Of a DNA stretch of 64,000 bases, positions 19,565 through 30,741 are shown one piece after another. The notes beneath the pieces are model-generated. The model saw only the letters and a program-made list of their open reading frames with translations. It made no database searches and was not told where the DNA came from. The stretch comes from Saprospiraceae bacterium. Lineage in GTDB: Bacteria > Bacteroidota > Bacteroidia > Chitinophagales > Saprospiraceae. Position 1 is the stretch's first letter; each line of letters begins with the position of its first letter. The DNA lies in the NCBI GenBank assembly GCA_016715405.1, contig JADKAE010000012.1, positions 62,001 to 126,000 of the forward strand. Reading direction: 5' to 3'. Made by a program: the position numbers and the translations under genes.

Positions 19565-20869
19565 ATGGTCCAAGGGCAAAGGTCCGCTTATCGGGCAACC
19601 TTGCAATATATTTTCGACCATTTGCCCATGTTCCAGCGCATCGGCGCTGCAGCATATCGCAAGGACCTTACCAATATTATCGCTTTAACCGAATTGTTGG
19701 GTAACCCTCAGCAACGCTTTCCATCTGTTCATGTGGCCGGAACAAACGGCAAAGGATCCGTATCTTTTATGCTTGCGGCTATTTTGCAGGCCCACGGCTT
19801 CAAAACAGGGCTATACGTATCCCCTCATTACAAGGATTTTCGCGAACGCATCCGAATTAACGGCGCCTATATCCCCCGGCGCCGGGTGGTCGATTTTGTG
19901 AACCGTATGAAACCGGCTATCGAAGACATCAGACCTTCTTTTTTCGAAATATCTGCAGCAATGGCTTTTGAGTATTTTGCCCATGAAAAGGTAGATATCG
20001 CCGTTATTGAGACCGGCATGGGAGGGCGACTCGATTCTACAAATATTATCCACCCTTTGCTCAGTGTAATCACTAATATCAGCTACGACCATATGCAATG
20101 GCTGGGGGATACCCTGGAAGCTATTGCCGGCGAAAAGGCAGGAATAATCAAAACGTTTATTCCCGTGGTAATAGGGGAGTCACACCCTGATACACAGCAG
20201 GTCTTCATCGCGCATGCCACCCAAAAACAAGCGCCAATAGTGTTCGCCGACGCGCATTACCGGGTTTCTGCAAACCATGCAGGTTTAACACATACCCGGT
20301 TTTCTGTAGTAAAAGACAACACACCTCTCCCTTCTTACGAAGTAAATATTCATGGCGATTACCAGGCCGCAAACCTGGCTACTGTGCTTCAAGCAGTAGA
20401 CTCACTCTCGGAGACAGGTTTTTTTGAGTGCAAAGACGCTTTTGTTCGCGATGGGCTTAATCGGCTCAAACCGCTCACCGGCTTTATGGGCCGCTGGCAG
20501 GTATTAGGACGGGCGCCGCTGATTATTGCCGATAGCGCCCACAACGAAGCCGGTTTGAAGTGGGTAACCAGGCAATTAACAGGGATGTCGTACGATCAAT
20601 TGCATATAGTTGCCGGATTTGTCAACGACAAGGATGTGGAGAGAGTGATGCATCTGTTACCGGTACAGGCTCGATATTATTTTGCGAAAGCAAATATACC
20701 CAGGGGATTGGATGCGGAAGCACTGCAACAAATCGCCGCCGGGCACAACCTGAAGGGCAGGGCCTACAGCGCTGTGAAAAATGCTTTGCGTGCCGCCAAG
20801 CGCAGTGCCTCGCCTAATGATGTGATTTTGATTACGGGAAGCGTATTCGTAGTCGCCGAAGTATTATAA
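19565..20869 (+). CDS. folC: Folylpolyglutamate synthase / dihydrofolate synthase
   Basis: 434 residues of the Mur-ligase fold. The P-loop HVAGTNGKGSVSFML lies near residue 58, the conserved YVSPHYKDFRERIRI near 84, and TGMGGRLDSTN near 150 with a metal-binding NISYDH near 177. It adds glutamate to dihydropteroate or folate. It begins six bases after tonB, so it may share the transcript although it is unrelated in function. Its stop overlaps the convergent glycosyltransferase gene by six bases. Confidence 0.93.
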   Translation: MVQGQRSAYRATLQYIFDHLPMFQRIGAAAYRKDLTNIIALTELLGNPQQRFPSVHVAGTNGKGSVSFMLAAILQAHGFKTGLYVSPHYKDFRERIRINGAYIPRRRVVDFVNRMKPAIEDIRPSFFEISAAMAFEYFAHEKVDIAVIETGMGGRLDSTNIIHPLLSVITNISYDHMQWLGDTLEAIAGEKAGIIKTFIPVVIGESHPDTQQVFIAHATQKQAPIVFADAHYRVSANHAGLTHTRFSVVKDNTPLPSYEVNIHGDYQAANLATVLQAVDSLSETGFFECKDAFVRDGLNRLKPLTGFMGRWQVLGRAPLIIADSAHNEAGLKWVTRQLTGMSYDQLHIVAGFVNDKDVERVMHLLPVQARYYFAKANIPRGLDAEALQQIAAGHNLKGRAYSAVKNALRAAKRSASPNDVILITGSVFVVAEVL

Positions 20870-21589
20870 ACGCCGGTTGTTAAGATTGTATTTGAGAATA
20901 CACCATATGGCCCAAACGCCGTCCCTCCAGTTGATTTTTTTGCCTTCCAGATACGTGCGTCCGTAGTAGGAGATACCCACCTCGTATATCCTGACGCCGG
21001 GTATCCGCGCCACTTTGGCGGTGATTTCGGGTTCGAAGCCAAATCTTTTTTCGCGCAAGGCAATATCCTGGATTATTTCTCTTCTAAATAATTTATAGCA
21101 ACTTTCCATGTCGGTGAGATTGAGGTTGGTAAACAGATTGGACAAAAAGGTGAGAAACCTGTTGCCCGCGTAGTGCCAGAAATACAAAACCCTGTGCGGT
21201 TTGCTGCCTACAAACCTTGATCCGTATACCACGTCGGCATGACCTGCCAGCATGGGCTCCAGCAGTAGGTTGTATTCGGAGGGGTCGTATTCCATATCCG
21301 CATCCTGCACGATGATATAGGCGCCGGTAGCCAGCCCCAACGCGGTTTTTACCGCAGCGCCTTTGCCAAGGTTGGCGGCGTGCGAGGTGTAGCGCAGCGC
21401 CCAACCGCTATTTTCTTTCATTACCTGCGCTATGGCTTGGTGCGTGCCATCCGTCGAACCATCGTTAACAACGATAATCTCTTTAGTTAGATGTGGAACC
21501 AGTTCAACGCCGGCAATTTTGTTGAGTATCGCTCCAATGGTGGCTTCTTCGTTGTAAACAGGGATAATAATCGACAGGGTGCGCGTCAT
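20864..21589 (-). CDS. Family 2 glycosyltransferase, dolichyl-phosphate-mannose-synthase-like
   Basis: 241 residues starting MTRTLSIIIPVYNEEATIG. NDGSTDGTH and the metal-binding QDADMEYDP are present, with KRFGFEPEITAKV and YYGRTYLEGKKINWRDG near the end, the pattern of DPM1/GtrB-like enzymes that load a sugar on polyprenyl phosphate. No transmembrane helix pair follows, so it is the soluble form. The raw frame continues upstream into the previous gene only because of indels there; its own ATG is 12 bases after that gene's restored stop. It may feed the ArnT-like enzyme or glycosylate surface proteins. Confidence 0.88.
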   Translation of the reverse strand: MTRTLSIIIPVYNEEATIGAILNKIAGVELVPHLTKEIIVVNDGSTDGTHQAIAQVMKENSGWALRYTSHAANLGKGAAVKTALGLATGAYIIVQDADMEYDPSEYNLLLEPMLAGHADVVYGSRFVGSKPHRVLYFWHYAGNRFLTFLSNLFTNLNLTDMESCYKLFRREIIQDIALREKRFGFEPEITAKVARIPGVRIYEVGISYYGRTYLEGKKINWRDGVWAIWCILKYNLNNRRL

Positions 21590-21600
21590 GAATTTGGCAT

Positions 21601-24331
21601 TTACCGCAAAAGATTTTTCCGGCGTAAGAGGTTGATCCATTGGTAATACGGTAAAAATACAATCCTTTTCCAGATGCGATGCCTCTAGCTGATGAACAAC
21701 AGGTTCTCGGGGAGTAGTAAGCAATTGCCGGTGCAATCTCCTTATGCCGTTTTGGTTAAATAATTCAACTCCAACCCAGGAATCTACCGCCTTTGCCATT
21801 TCTATCCAGAAAGGCCCTTCTGTAGGGTTGGGATAAACTTTGAGTGGCGGCGCTGCCGGAAAATTTTCTACAATAAGATTAGAAAAACTCAACATGCGGT
21901 CGTGATGCCATGCTTTTATCCGATAAATATTGGCCCCGTGCGCAGGCGTAAGGTCGTCGAAAAGATAGATATGGGCAGGAAATGGACCTGCTTGTACGGC
22001 GCCAATACGGTGAAAATGAAAAAAGTCAGTGGTGCGTTGTACTTCAAAAGAATCAATAAGATCGCTCCGATCTACCCGCCAGGAAAGTTGGATTTTATCT
22101 GATGAGGGTTTGGCTCTCAGTTGCAGCCAGTCCACTTCCGGCTCGCCTTCGCAATTGGGATAAATATTTCTTGTACTGGTACTGGAAAGTCCCTGTGGGT
22201 CGGTTACGGAGAGTTCTATCCGATACCAATAGTCTTCTCCTTCGCAGGCAATGGCGTTGATCAGCAGGTAGGTTTTTTTCGAAAATGGGAGGATCGGGGT
22301 GATAATGCACGTTGTGTTGAAGGAAGGTTCGCCATTCATAACTCAAACTATCATCGGGGCTTTCGTTATCCTGTACGTTTGCTTTCAGATCGATAACCAG
22401 GCTGGTTTCCGAAGGGAACCTGTCGCCGTTGTGGATACTGCTGATCTGCACAGTTGGAGGGGTGTTGTTTAAACCGATGATCTTTTCAGCGTGGTCGGTG
22501 AGTCCAAACGAATCGGTGACAGTCAGCGTGACGGTATAGCCCAATGGCATATTTGGGCTAGCATTGTAAGTATGGACCGGCTGCGAATCATTGCTGGAGG
22601 AACCATCGCCAAAATCCCAGTGATAGTGCGAAATGGGCATATCATCGCTGGATGCGGCGCCGCTAAATTGAATAGTAAGCGGACCAGCACCGTAGTAGCG
22701 ATCTGCTTCGATCACAGCCACCGGCGGGGGATTGCCACCATAGCTGATTTTGCGAATATCGCCCTGAAGGTTGATATAGTACAAGGCGCCATTAGCCGGG
22801 TTGGCTGCCAGATGAATGATGTCTTTGGCAAATAGATGAAATGGAGTTATCGATTTCAATTGATAGTTTTCATCAAAATCAAATACTTTGATCCAGCCGC
22901 TGAAATCGACGCCGAAGTATTTGCCGCGGTATATTTCCGGAAACTTGTCGCCGTTGTAAAAAACGCCGGCCAGGCTCGAAAATCCGCCAAATATTTCGCC
23001 TTCCACAGTTGAAAGCGAGTCGTCAATACTGAGTCCTATGGGATACCCCTGTTCGTGAAATACCATTGTTTCCGTTCTGATGGGCGGATTCCACTGGCTA
23101 TTGCTCCATATTACCGCCGGCATGCGTTGTTCCCACACAGGCAGGGAATCGGGTATAGCAATCGAAGGATTGCAAGGATTGGGGTGAAAAATTTCTCCGC
23201 TGGGCCTGGGCAAAGCCATCAGATCCTGAAAAGTGAGGTATTCCTGTCCACAGCCGGCATCTCCATAGAGTGGGTTGAGCGCCTGAGGATGGGGCGGGCT
23301 TCCCGCAAGAAAAAAGTTCCACTCCCAGTACAACCCCTCGAATAAGGGCCAGCCGAAGTTAAGCCCTGCGGTATCAACTACGTTGATTTCTTCCCAACCC
23401 CCATTGCCTACATCGCCCACGAATATCGTTCCGGGTTCCCCAAATTGCGGGTAATGGTTGCCCGTGCCGGGTTTGATTGCTATGCGGTAGGGGTTTCTGA
23501 GCCCCATTGCCCATATGCGCGATTGTGGCGACCGCGGTTCCGTATCCTCGTAATAAGGATTAGAGGGCAGACCGGCGCCCGTTTCGGGGTCGATGCGAAG
23601 GATTTTGCCGTTTAACCGCCCCGGTATTGCGCCCGATAGGAACCCAAATCCTGGTCGGGGCTCATAATGCCGGCCTGAATGGCTTGAGAGGCCAGCGTAC
23701 CGAGTTGGTCGCCCCCCTCGTCAGGACCGATACTGCTCGAACCATCGCCGCAGGATATGAGCAAGGTGCCGTCGTTGGCCGTGACCAGGCTGCCCAACCC
23801 ATGAAACTCCCAGGTGATCGGGATACCGTCGCCGGCAGTATGCCCCAGCAATATTTGCCGACTACCGGGCACCACCGTGCTGAAATTGGTTGCGGCGTCG
23901 GCCTGATAGCGCGTCACCCTGCCAAATGTGGCTTGAAATGTGACCGTGGAGTCGGGGTCGTATGTAGGTGTGCCGTAGTGATGGTAATGGTGCAAATCAA
24001 CGGTGTAGAGCAAATAGAAATAGCCGTTGGATAAAAAATTGCGGTCGAGCGCAAAACCCATCAACCCGTGGTCTTTCCAATTGCTAACTTCTTCCCGAAT
24101 ATCAATCAGGGCTTGTGTTCGCAGGGCGCCGTTAGCGCGCAAAATGCGAACGACCCCTTTTTTTTGCCAGATATACCCCTGCCCGGCGGCATCAAAAACG
24201 ATGCCCGTTGGAAAATCGAGATTCGATAGTATTTTCTGATCGTAGAAGTCTGCGGGGAGGACCTGCGCCTGTATCCACAAAGGGGTCAATAACAAGAGCT
24301 TACCTATCCACAGACATATTTTGCTGCGCAT
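21601..24331 (-). CDS. Secreted PQQ-dependent sugar dehydrogenase-like propeller with PKD domain and T9SS tail (four frameshifts)
   Basis: Reconstructed at ~910 residues. Breaks are at 23619-23622, 22273-22279, 21665-21668 and 21614-21618, all in homopolymers. A signal peptide (MRSKICLWIGKLLLLTPLW...AQ) is followed by a glucose/sorbosone dehydrogenase-type six-bladed propeller (ILSNLDFPTGIVFDAAGQGYI, MGLRNPYRIAIKPGTG, GDVGNGGWEEINVV). Then come a PKD domain (HYHWDFGDGSSSNDSQPVHTY), an Ig-like stretch, and a T9SS sorting domain (LKVYPNPTEGPFWIEM... ending AGKNLLR). It should be exported by T9SS to the cell surface. Whether it still oxidises a sugar with PQQ is unknown; many Bacteroidota homologues only keep the fold. 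Confidence 0.85.
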
Positions 24332-24340
24332 GGTCTAGCT

Positions 24341-27339
24341 TTAGCGGGTTATATATTGTTGTGCTAATTGCAGGCTAGAGCCGGGTGAAACGGCGTATAA
24401 CCGCTTGATGTTTTGCGAAGTATAGCGTTCAACTATAATCTTGCTGCCCCAAATTCCGCCTTTTTTGATAAGCTGTAAATCCCTGGGTGCAATCCTTGAT
24501 TTCAATATCCCGGATATATAACGTCGACAAGTCTTTCGATGCTGTGGCGATGTTGGAGTTATTTATTTGGCAATTCACTACGGTAACGTCGCTGTTTTCT
24601 CCAACGCTGATGCCTTTGTCGCCGTTGTATTCCATTCGGCAGCCTTTGATGGCTACTATACTTCCTGAGAAATCGACGCCGTCATTGGCGGTATGCCCAA
24701 AGTAAGATTGGTTGATTTCTCCCTTGCAAAAATCGGCGTCGAAGGCGTCGGAAGCGGTATTTTGAAAATGGCAGTATTCCATCAGGAATTGACTTCTGAT
24801 GGTGTTTAAGCCGTCTTCTGATAAATTATTCAAGAAGCTGCAATGGCTAAAAATTGCATCCGTTTCGTACAGGGTGACTGCACCTGTCAAGGTCCAGCCC
24901 TGGTAAGAGAGGTTGCGCAGTCCATCAAAACGGCGTAGCGAAATACGGATTTTTCGGCGGCTTCGAGCACGGTAAAACCCTGTGCGCTACGGTCGCTGGA
25001 GGTGATTTTGATGGGCTTCTCTTCAGTCCCAATCATCTGCACCGGTGATTTGCTGATAAGAAATGCGCCTTGCACGAAGTCGAGTACCGCCCCGGCTTCT
25101 ACCACTACCCGGTAACCGGGAGGGATGACTACCGGCTTGTCGATTTGCCGGGCACCGGCTTTGAAAGTAATTACCTTGTCCTTGACGGTATACCAAATAT
25201 TGGATTGCACTTTAACTTTCGAAAAAAGCTGCTGTGCCGCCGTATTAGGCAATGGCAATGGCCACTTTACAATGTGCGCTTCATAAAGCGTATCGATACC
25301 CAGTGGTTTGAAAAACACAATTTTAGCGGAAATGGGAATTGCAATCGTACGGGTGATTTCAGGACCTTGTAAAGCCTGTGCTTCTGAAGCCAGGTAGCGC
25401 ACCGATTGAAAATCACGGATCATGGAGTCACGCCGAAGGCGGGTCAGCAATTTGCGGGCGGGTAATCCCGGAAGGATGATGTGCTGCGAAAGCGTTTGCG
25501 TCATCATGCCCTCCACGCCGCTGTAGCCTACTACTTCTATAGGAAAGCTATGCGTGTTGGACAATATAACCTGCTGCTGTCCCTGTTCGGCAGCTACTTG
25601 CCTGACTTTCAGGCTTTGTCGGTTGACGGGAAGTAGTAGCGAACGAATGATGGCCGCATAATTGGAAAAATCGTTTATGCTGGTCTGGTATTCGGGAAAT
25701 TCCATCTGTAGCCAATTCAGCCGGGCTGCCCATCCGGGTTCTATTTGGTCAAAAAATGACTTAAGGTATACCGGCGAAGCAAATTGCGCCAGGTATTGCA
25801 CATAACCGGCGGTAAATGTGCTGTCGAGGAAAAGACCCGAGATCAAATCGTTTTGATTAAAACTAGCCGGGTGCATAGCGCCTTCTCCCATCATCACAGG
25901 GTGGGAGGGGGGCGCCTCTCCGAACCCGTCGAACCCGATGGGCTCCAGTTTGCTGGTCACCGGATTGTAATAGAAGCGCTGGTTGTGCCAGATGGCGCCG
26001 TGGTGGGCGCCGAGTACATCGCAGATAGCCAGGTATTTTGCCATACGCTTGAGGTCGAATATCTCTGCCGGCGGCTTCAGTCCGTATTTGTACTGGGTCA
26101 TCAGGATTTGTGCCTGCTCGAATTGCTGACTGAGCTCGCCCGAAGAAGCTACGCGTTTTTCCCTAAAAGCTTGAATATCGGCGTTATACCGGTCCATGGC
26201 GGAGTGCCCCAGGTCGTAACGCACATAACCCTGCTCGTTGAGCTGACTTTTGATGCCGCCCCAGAACCCTTCTTCCGAAAATTTCACGATGGGCCCTTCG
26301 CGCCGGTTGCGGTATTCGACCACTTCTTTTCAAAATGCTCTTCTACGGCATAAATTCCCAGCGATTGATCATTGAGTTTTAGTTCGGCGAAATCGTAGCG
26401 GGTAGTAAGAATATCTTCCCGTTCCAGCCATTGATGGAACAGCCATTCGTGTAAAAAATACCGGGTTGCCGGCGTATGCACCGAAAACGTGAGCAAGCGG
26501 TTCCAGCCCCTGGCGCCTTCAACCTGGACGCGGAACGACCATTTTTTTCCCTGGAGGTGGTCGAGCCAGTCGCCTTTTAGGCGCACGGAAACGGGAATGT
26601 CGCCTGTCGAGTCTTTAATGACGCCGTCTACCCAATTGCTGGTCTCTGCTTCCAGGATGCCGTTGCGCAGGGCTTGTTCGCGATCTTTTTCTATTTTTTT
26701 TAAATCGTCAGATTTTATGCGGAGGGAGACGGTTTGCGGTTGAAAAGCTTTCGTGCCTGTTGGATTTATTTGCTCGATGTGAAAGTCGTCAAAATAGGTA
26801 TCGAGGAAACCGTTGGTATACACATAAACATCGACCCTGTCCGCATTTTTTCCATAAGGAAGCGTAAAACGCAGGGTGAGTTCTTCCCAGCCGTTGTCCT
26901 GCGAACTGACCTGGTCGCTTTCCAGGTAGAAATCGACTTCTCCCGAAACTTTCAGGGCTAATTTGCCTTCCTGGTATTGATTTTTAAAACGCCATACGCT
27001 GATGCGATAGGAGTGGCCGGGCTCGGGGGCTGTCATCTGGAAGCCGAAGCCGTATTGGGCGCCTTGTCCTTTGGGCACCTTGCAGGCATATCGACCCGAT
27101 TTCGCCCTGTCGCTGCTCCGCAGTTCACCCTTGCTGAAGTGGCCTCCTTGTCCGATAAAATGCTTGCCGCGCACTCTTTCGGCGTCGCAGGATATCACCA
27201 GCGATTGATTTTGCGCAGCGCGCTGTTGAAGTATAACGGCGATAGTTGTTATTATGGCGACCAGCAAAAGGCCAAATACCCAAAACCGCCTGCCGGGGCT
27301 TTGGTGTAAATGTTCCTTATCGCGGTTGGCAATAATCAT
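24341..27339 (-). CDS. CotH kinase-like protein with C-terminal parallel beta-helix (three frameshifts)
   Basis: About 999 residues, with indels near 26324, 24927-24930 and 24461-24466. One N-terminal membrane helix (FWVFGLLLVAIITTIAVILQ) is followed by a carbohydrate-binding-like beta domain (~60-200). A CotH kinase-like domain follows: VSVRLKGDWLDHLQGKKWSFRV, then LLTFSVHTPATRYFLHEWLFHQWL, and an acidic metal-site segment LEPIGFDGFGE. The last ~250 residues are repeats typical of a right-handed beta-helix. CotH proteins are atypical protein kinases of surface proteins. Its ATG overlaps the DUF4956 stop by four bases, a translationally coupled pair seen in many Bacteroidota. Confidence 0.82.
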
Positions 27340-28025
27340 AACATCAGATCGGGTTGTTCTACGATGGAGATACGGGTATTGGCTGCAAAGAGTAGTACTT
27401 CGTCTTTTAGCGCGGCCAATTGCGCCACATCGTCGGCTTTTCCGAGGAAACTGGCGTCTAAGCCACTTTCACCGGCGTCTACCCGTTTGAGTTCAACATA
27501 AGACAGGTGCTTGCCCATGATAGCGGCAAGTCCGTTGAGATCGGCACTATCGGTGTGAATATGAATGATGAGCTTATTTTGCGATTGGAAGGCGCGTTTG
27601 CCCCATAGCCGTTGTCCGGCATACAGCAAAATGATGATGAGTGAAAAAGCCACCGCGCCCAAGATGGGTTGATTGGCGCCGCCGGCAAGACCCAGTCCGA
27701 CGGCAATAAATAAAAAAGTAAGTTCTTCGGGGTCTTTAATAGCGGCCCGGTATCTCACGATAGACAAAGCCCCCACCAATCCCAGCGAGAGGGCTATCGA
27801 CGACTTGATGATCATGATGATGAGGAGGGTGCCCAGCGCCAGCGGCATAAAGTTGGCCGCAAAACGACTGCGGTTGGAAAGCGCGTTGCCGTATCGGATA
27901 TAATACCAGCGCAATATGCCTGCAAGCACGGCCGTGGTGATCACGTTGACCAGAAATTCGTCGAAAGGCACATTGTTGGAAAATTCCTGGATGTACCTTT
28001 CTTGCAACTGTTGAAGGATATTCAT
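27336..28025 (-). CDS. DUF4956 membrane protein
   Basis: 229 residues: a short N-terminal cytoplasmic helix, then about four membrane helices including the conserved NALSNRSRFAANFMPLALGT and LGLVGALSIVRYRAAIKDPEE, which mark DUF4956. A soluble C-terminal domain of ~80 residues follows. Function is unknown. The family usually sits beside CotH-like and VTC (polyphosphate polymerase-like) genes; CotH is here, VTC is not in this cluster. It is the first gene of a four-gene - strand operon reaching 20864. Confidence 0.85.
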   Translation of the reverse strand: MNILQQLQERYIQEFSNNVPFDEFLVNVITTAVLAGILRWYYIRYGNALSNRSRFAANFMPLALGTLLIIMIIKSSIALSLGLVGALSIVRYRAAIKDPEELTFLFIAVGLGLAGGANQPILGAVAFSLIIILLYAGQRLWGKRAFQSQNKLIIHIHTDSADLNGLAAIMGKHLSYVELKRVDAGESGLDASFLGKADDVAQLAALKDEVLLFAANTRISIVEQPDLML

Positions 28026-28125
28026 AAGTTATGCTTGCTTTGGCGCGGGGGTAAATTTAAGGGCTATAACTGATAATCTATACCAGAATTTAACCGACCT
28101 TTACATTTTCTGACATCTTTGTACT

Positions 28126-28801
28126 ATGCCGCGTTATTCTTTAAATTACGTACTTTTTTGGCTTTTGTTGGGTTTGGCAAGCATGCTGATCCTCACCAGG
28201 ATCGTTCCTCAACTGCGTTTTTTCTTTCCTCTTCTATTGTTGGTTTTGATTATAATTTGGGGAATTTGGGCTTGGCGGGAGTGGTCAAAACGGCAGGCTT
28301 TTGAAAACTCGAAAGAAGGCGCTATCCACAGTAAAATAAATTTTTGCCGGGAAGAGATCAATCGCAATAAAAAAGAGATTGCCGATATTTTGGAAAATAT
28401 CGCCGAACTGACTACCCGGCTCAATGAAAATATGGAATTGACAACCGCTTACCGCCAGGAAACCACGCAACTGATCAACGATTTTAAAAAAGAACAACAA
28501 CTGCGCACTGCCCGCATCGATTTTTACGAAGCGTGTATCAGAAAGCTGGATGCCCTTCTTCATCACCAGCAGATGGCCCAAACGCTGGCCCGGAAAAGGA
28601 AAAGCTCAAACAACTCAAAGAACAGAATTACGAGACGCTGGCCGATATGGAGGCGCTGCGATCGGATGTTGAATTTGATGCCTTTATCTCGATACGATAG
28701 ACGAACTCTCCAACCGTATGTCGCGCAGTACCACCGTAGACGACGCCGAAGGTCTGCGCCTCGAATTGGAAAAGATGACCCGCGAAATGAGGGGGCTTTA
28801 G
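28126..28801 (+). CDS. Small membrane protein with long coiled coil (two frameshifts)
   Basis: About 225 residues after restoring one base near 28591-28593 and one near 28683-28685. Two closely spaced N-terminal hydrophobic segments (YVLFWLLLGLASMLIL, FFPLLLLVLIIIWGIWAW) anchor a cytoplasmic coiled coil from ~residue 60 to the end, finishing LRLELEKMTREMRGL. I do not recognise a family. The gene stands alone, divergent from DUF4956, and ends six bases before an octamer hairpin. Confidence 0.7.
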
Positions 28802-28806
28802 GGATT

Positions 28807-28862
28807 ATGCGACTTTACGCGCACAGTCGTAAAGTCGCATAGTCTCACAGTCTCAAAAGTCG
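28807..28862. repeat. Octamer inverted repeat between convergent genes
   Basis: ATGCGACTTTACG pairs perfectly with CGTAAAGTCGCAT across an 8-base loop and is followed by AGTC-led octamers (AGTCTCAC, AGTCTCAA). It fills the gap between the stops of the coiled-coil gene and rocD, overlapping the end of rocD by a few bases. Confidence 0.8.
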
Positions 28863-30090
28863 GCGATCGTCTGTTCAATAATCTCGCAGCATTCCGCCAT
28901 TTGCGCCAGCGTCATAACCAACGGCGGAGCAAAACGAATAATATTGCCGTGAGTAGGCTTGGCCAATAAGCCGTTTTCTGCCAGCTTCAGGCAAATCTGC
29001 CAGGCGGTTTGCCCTTCTTCTTCGTCGTCAATCACGATGGCATTTAGCAAACCTTTGCCCCGCACCAGTTTGACGATATCTGTTTTTTCTACCAGGTTGT
29101 GCTGCATGTATTCCCTGAAGTAGTTGCCCAGTTGAAAAGCATTTTCTGCCAGGTTTTCTTCTTTGATCACCTCAAGCGCTTCTATGGCCACGGCGCAGGC
29201 CAGTGGATTGCCGCCATAGGTGGATCCGTGTTCGCCCGGGTGGATGGTGAGCATGATCTCGTCGTTGGCAAGCACTGCGGAAACGGGCAGCACGCCGCCC
29301 GACAAGGCTTTTCCCAGGACGAGGATATCGGGTTTTACGCCTTCGTAATCGCAGCACAGCAATTTGCCCGTGCGGGCCAGGCCGGTTTGTACTTCGTCGG
29401 CAATAAACAATACGTTGCGTTTTTTGCATAACTCGTATGCTTTTTTCAGGTAACCTTCATCGGGCACTACCACGCCGGCTTCTCCCTGTATAGGCTCGAT
29501 CATAAATCCCGCTACGTTGGGGTCTTTTAACGCTTCCTCAGGGCTGCCAGGTCGTTATAGGGGATGATCACGTAGCCTGGCATAAACGGCCCAAAACCCG
29601 TGGTACTGCCGGGGTCGGTAGAAGCCGAGATAGCGGCCAGGGTACGCCCCCAGAAATTATTGCGCGCAAAGATGACCTTCGCCTGGTTGGTGGGCACACC
29701 TTTGACGGTATAAGCCCATTTGCGACAAAGCTTCATTGCCGTTTCGCCGCCTTCTACACCTGTATTCATGGGTAAAACGCGGTCATAGCCAAAATACGAA
29801 GTAATATATTTTTCAAACCTGCCCAGGCGGTCGTTGTAAAACGCTCTGGAGGTTAGTGTCAGCTTTTGCGCCTGCTCTACCAACGCATTAATAATACGGG
29901 GATGGCAGTGCCCCTGGTTGACGGCTGAATACGCCGACAAAAAGTCGTAGTACTGTTTGCCCTCCGCATCCCACACGTGAACGCCTTGACCCCTGGACAG
30001 CACTACGGGGATAGGGTGGTAATTGTGGGCGCCATAACGGTCTTCCAAATGCATCAAATCCTGTGAGGACATTGTGAATTCCTTTATCAT
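28853..30090 (-). CDS. rocD: Ornithine--oxo-acid aminotransferase (frameshifted)
   Basis: About 412 residues with one missing base near 29531-29545. A class III PLP aminotransferase: GAHNYHPIPVVLSRGQGVHVWD, the ornithine-specific GVEGGETAMKLCRKW, the PLP-binding DEVQTGLARTGKLL with its Asp, and the catalytic Lys in LVLGKALSGG. It moves the delta-amino group of ornithine to 2-oxoglutarate, linking arginine and proline metabolism. The ATG overlaps the preceding nicotinamidase-like stop by four bases; a second ATG six codons in (MSSQDLMHLED) is equally possible. Confidence 0.93.
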
Positions 30091-30722
30091 AATAATTTGA
30101 TTTTATCTTGTTGGTGGCGGTATTTTTCCCATTGATCAAAGCGGAGCATCGTTACACCCATTTCGGCCATTTCTTCGCTTGCAGGCGTTATATCGCCCCT
30201 GCAACCATCTAAAAAAACATACGTATCAAAACCAAATTCGAGGGCTTGCAGGGCTGTATTTTTTACACTTGTTTCTATGGGTAATCCCATGATATACAAG
30301 GCAGTGACTTCTTTGCTTTGCAAGTAATCGAGCAATCCGGTATCTATTTTCTGATCAGCATCTGCAAAAGCGCTGTAGTTATCGGCTTGGGCGGTAGTGC
30401 CGGTATCAATGATCTTGTTAATATGAGATGCGTGGAGTTTTGGTGAAAATTCGGCGCCAAAACTCCCCTGAACGCAGTGCATCGTCCAAAGTAGTTGCGG
30501 TGGTTGTCCATCAATCTCGATAACCTGTCCGGGACGCCTCCAGGGATGCATAGCGGCAAAGCTGCTATGATCGGCGGGATGCCATTGCCGGCTAGCTATG
30601 ACATGTTCAAAATGGGGAATCAGGCGATTGGCTACCGGAATAACAGCGTCGCCTTCGGGTACCTCGATAGCACCGCCAAAACAAAGGTCGTTTTGCAGGT
30701 CGATAAGGAGTAAAGCCTTCAT
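30087..30722 (-). CDS. Nicotinamidase-like isochorismatase-fold protein lacking catalytic residues
   Basis: 211 residues with the nicotinamidase layout: MKALLLIDLQNDLC (Asp8), WHPADHSSF, MHCVQGSFGAE, DNYSAFAD. The frame is unbroken. However, the metal-ligand Asp before WHP is Gln46, the catalytic Lys before GT is Thr107, and the nucleophilic Cys in the GLxxDxCV motif is Ser152 (GLPIETSVKNTAL). Deamidation of nicotinamide by the usual Cys-Lys-Asp triad is therefore unlikely. It may be a regulatory or repurposed paralogue, or use Ser. It is coupled to rocD (4-base overlap) and follows the LolD-type gene by 19 bases, so the three form an operon. Confidence 0.78.
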   Translation of the reverse strand: MKALLLIDLQNDLCFGGAIEVPEGDAVIPVANRLIPHFEHVIASRQWHPADHSSFAAMHPWRRPGQVIEIDGQPPQLLWTMHCVQGSFGAEFSPKLHASHINKIIDTGTTAQADNYSAFADADQKIDTGLLDYLQSKEVTALYIMGLPIETSVKNTALQALEFGFDTYVFLDGCRGDITPASEEMAEMGVTMLRFDQWEKYRHQQDKIKLL

Positions 30723-30741
30723 AACTGCAAAAATAACCGAT

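Noticed and set aside
20864..22339. Single protein joining an Ig-like/T9SS region to a glycosyltransferase
   Set aside because: The join exists only because two missing bases remove the T9SS protein's stop; after repair the glycosyltransferase has its own ATG.
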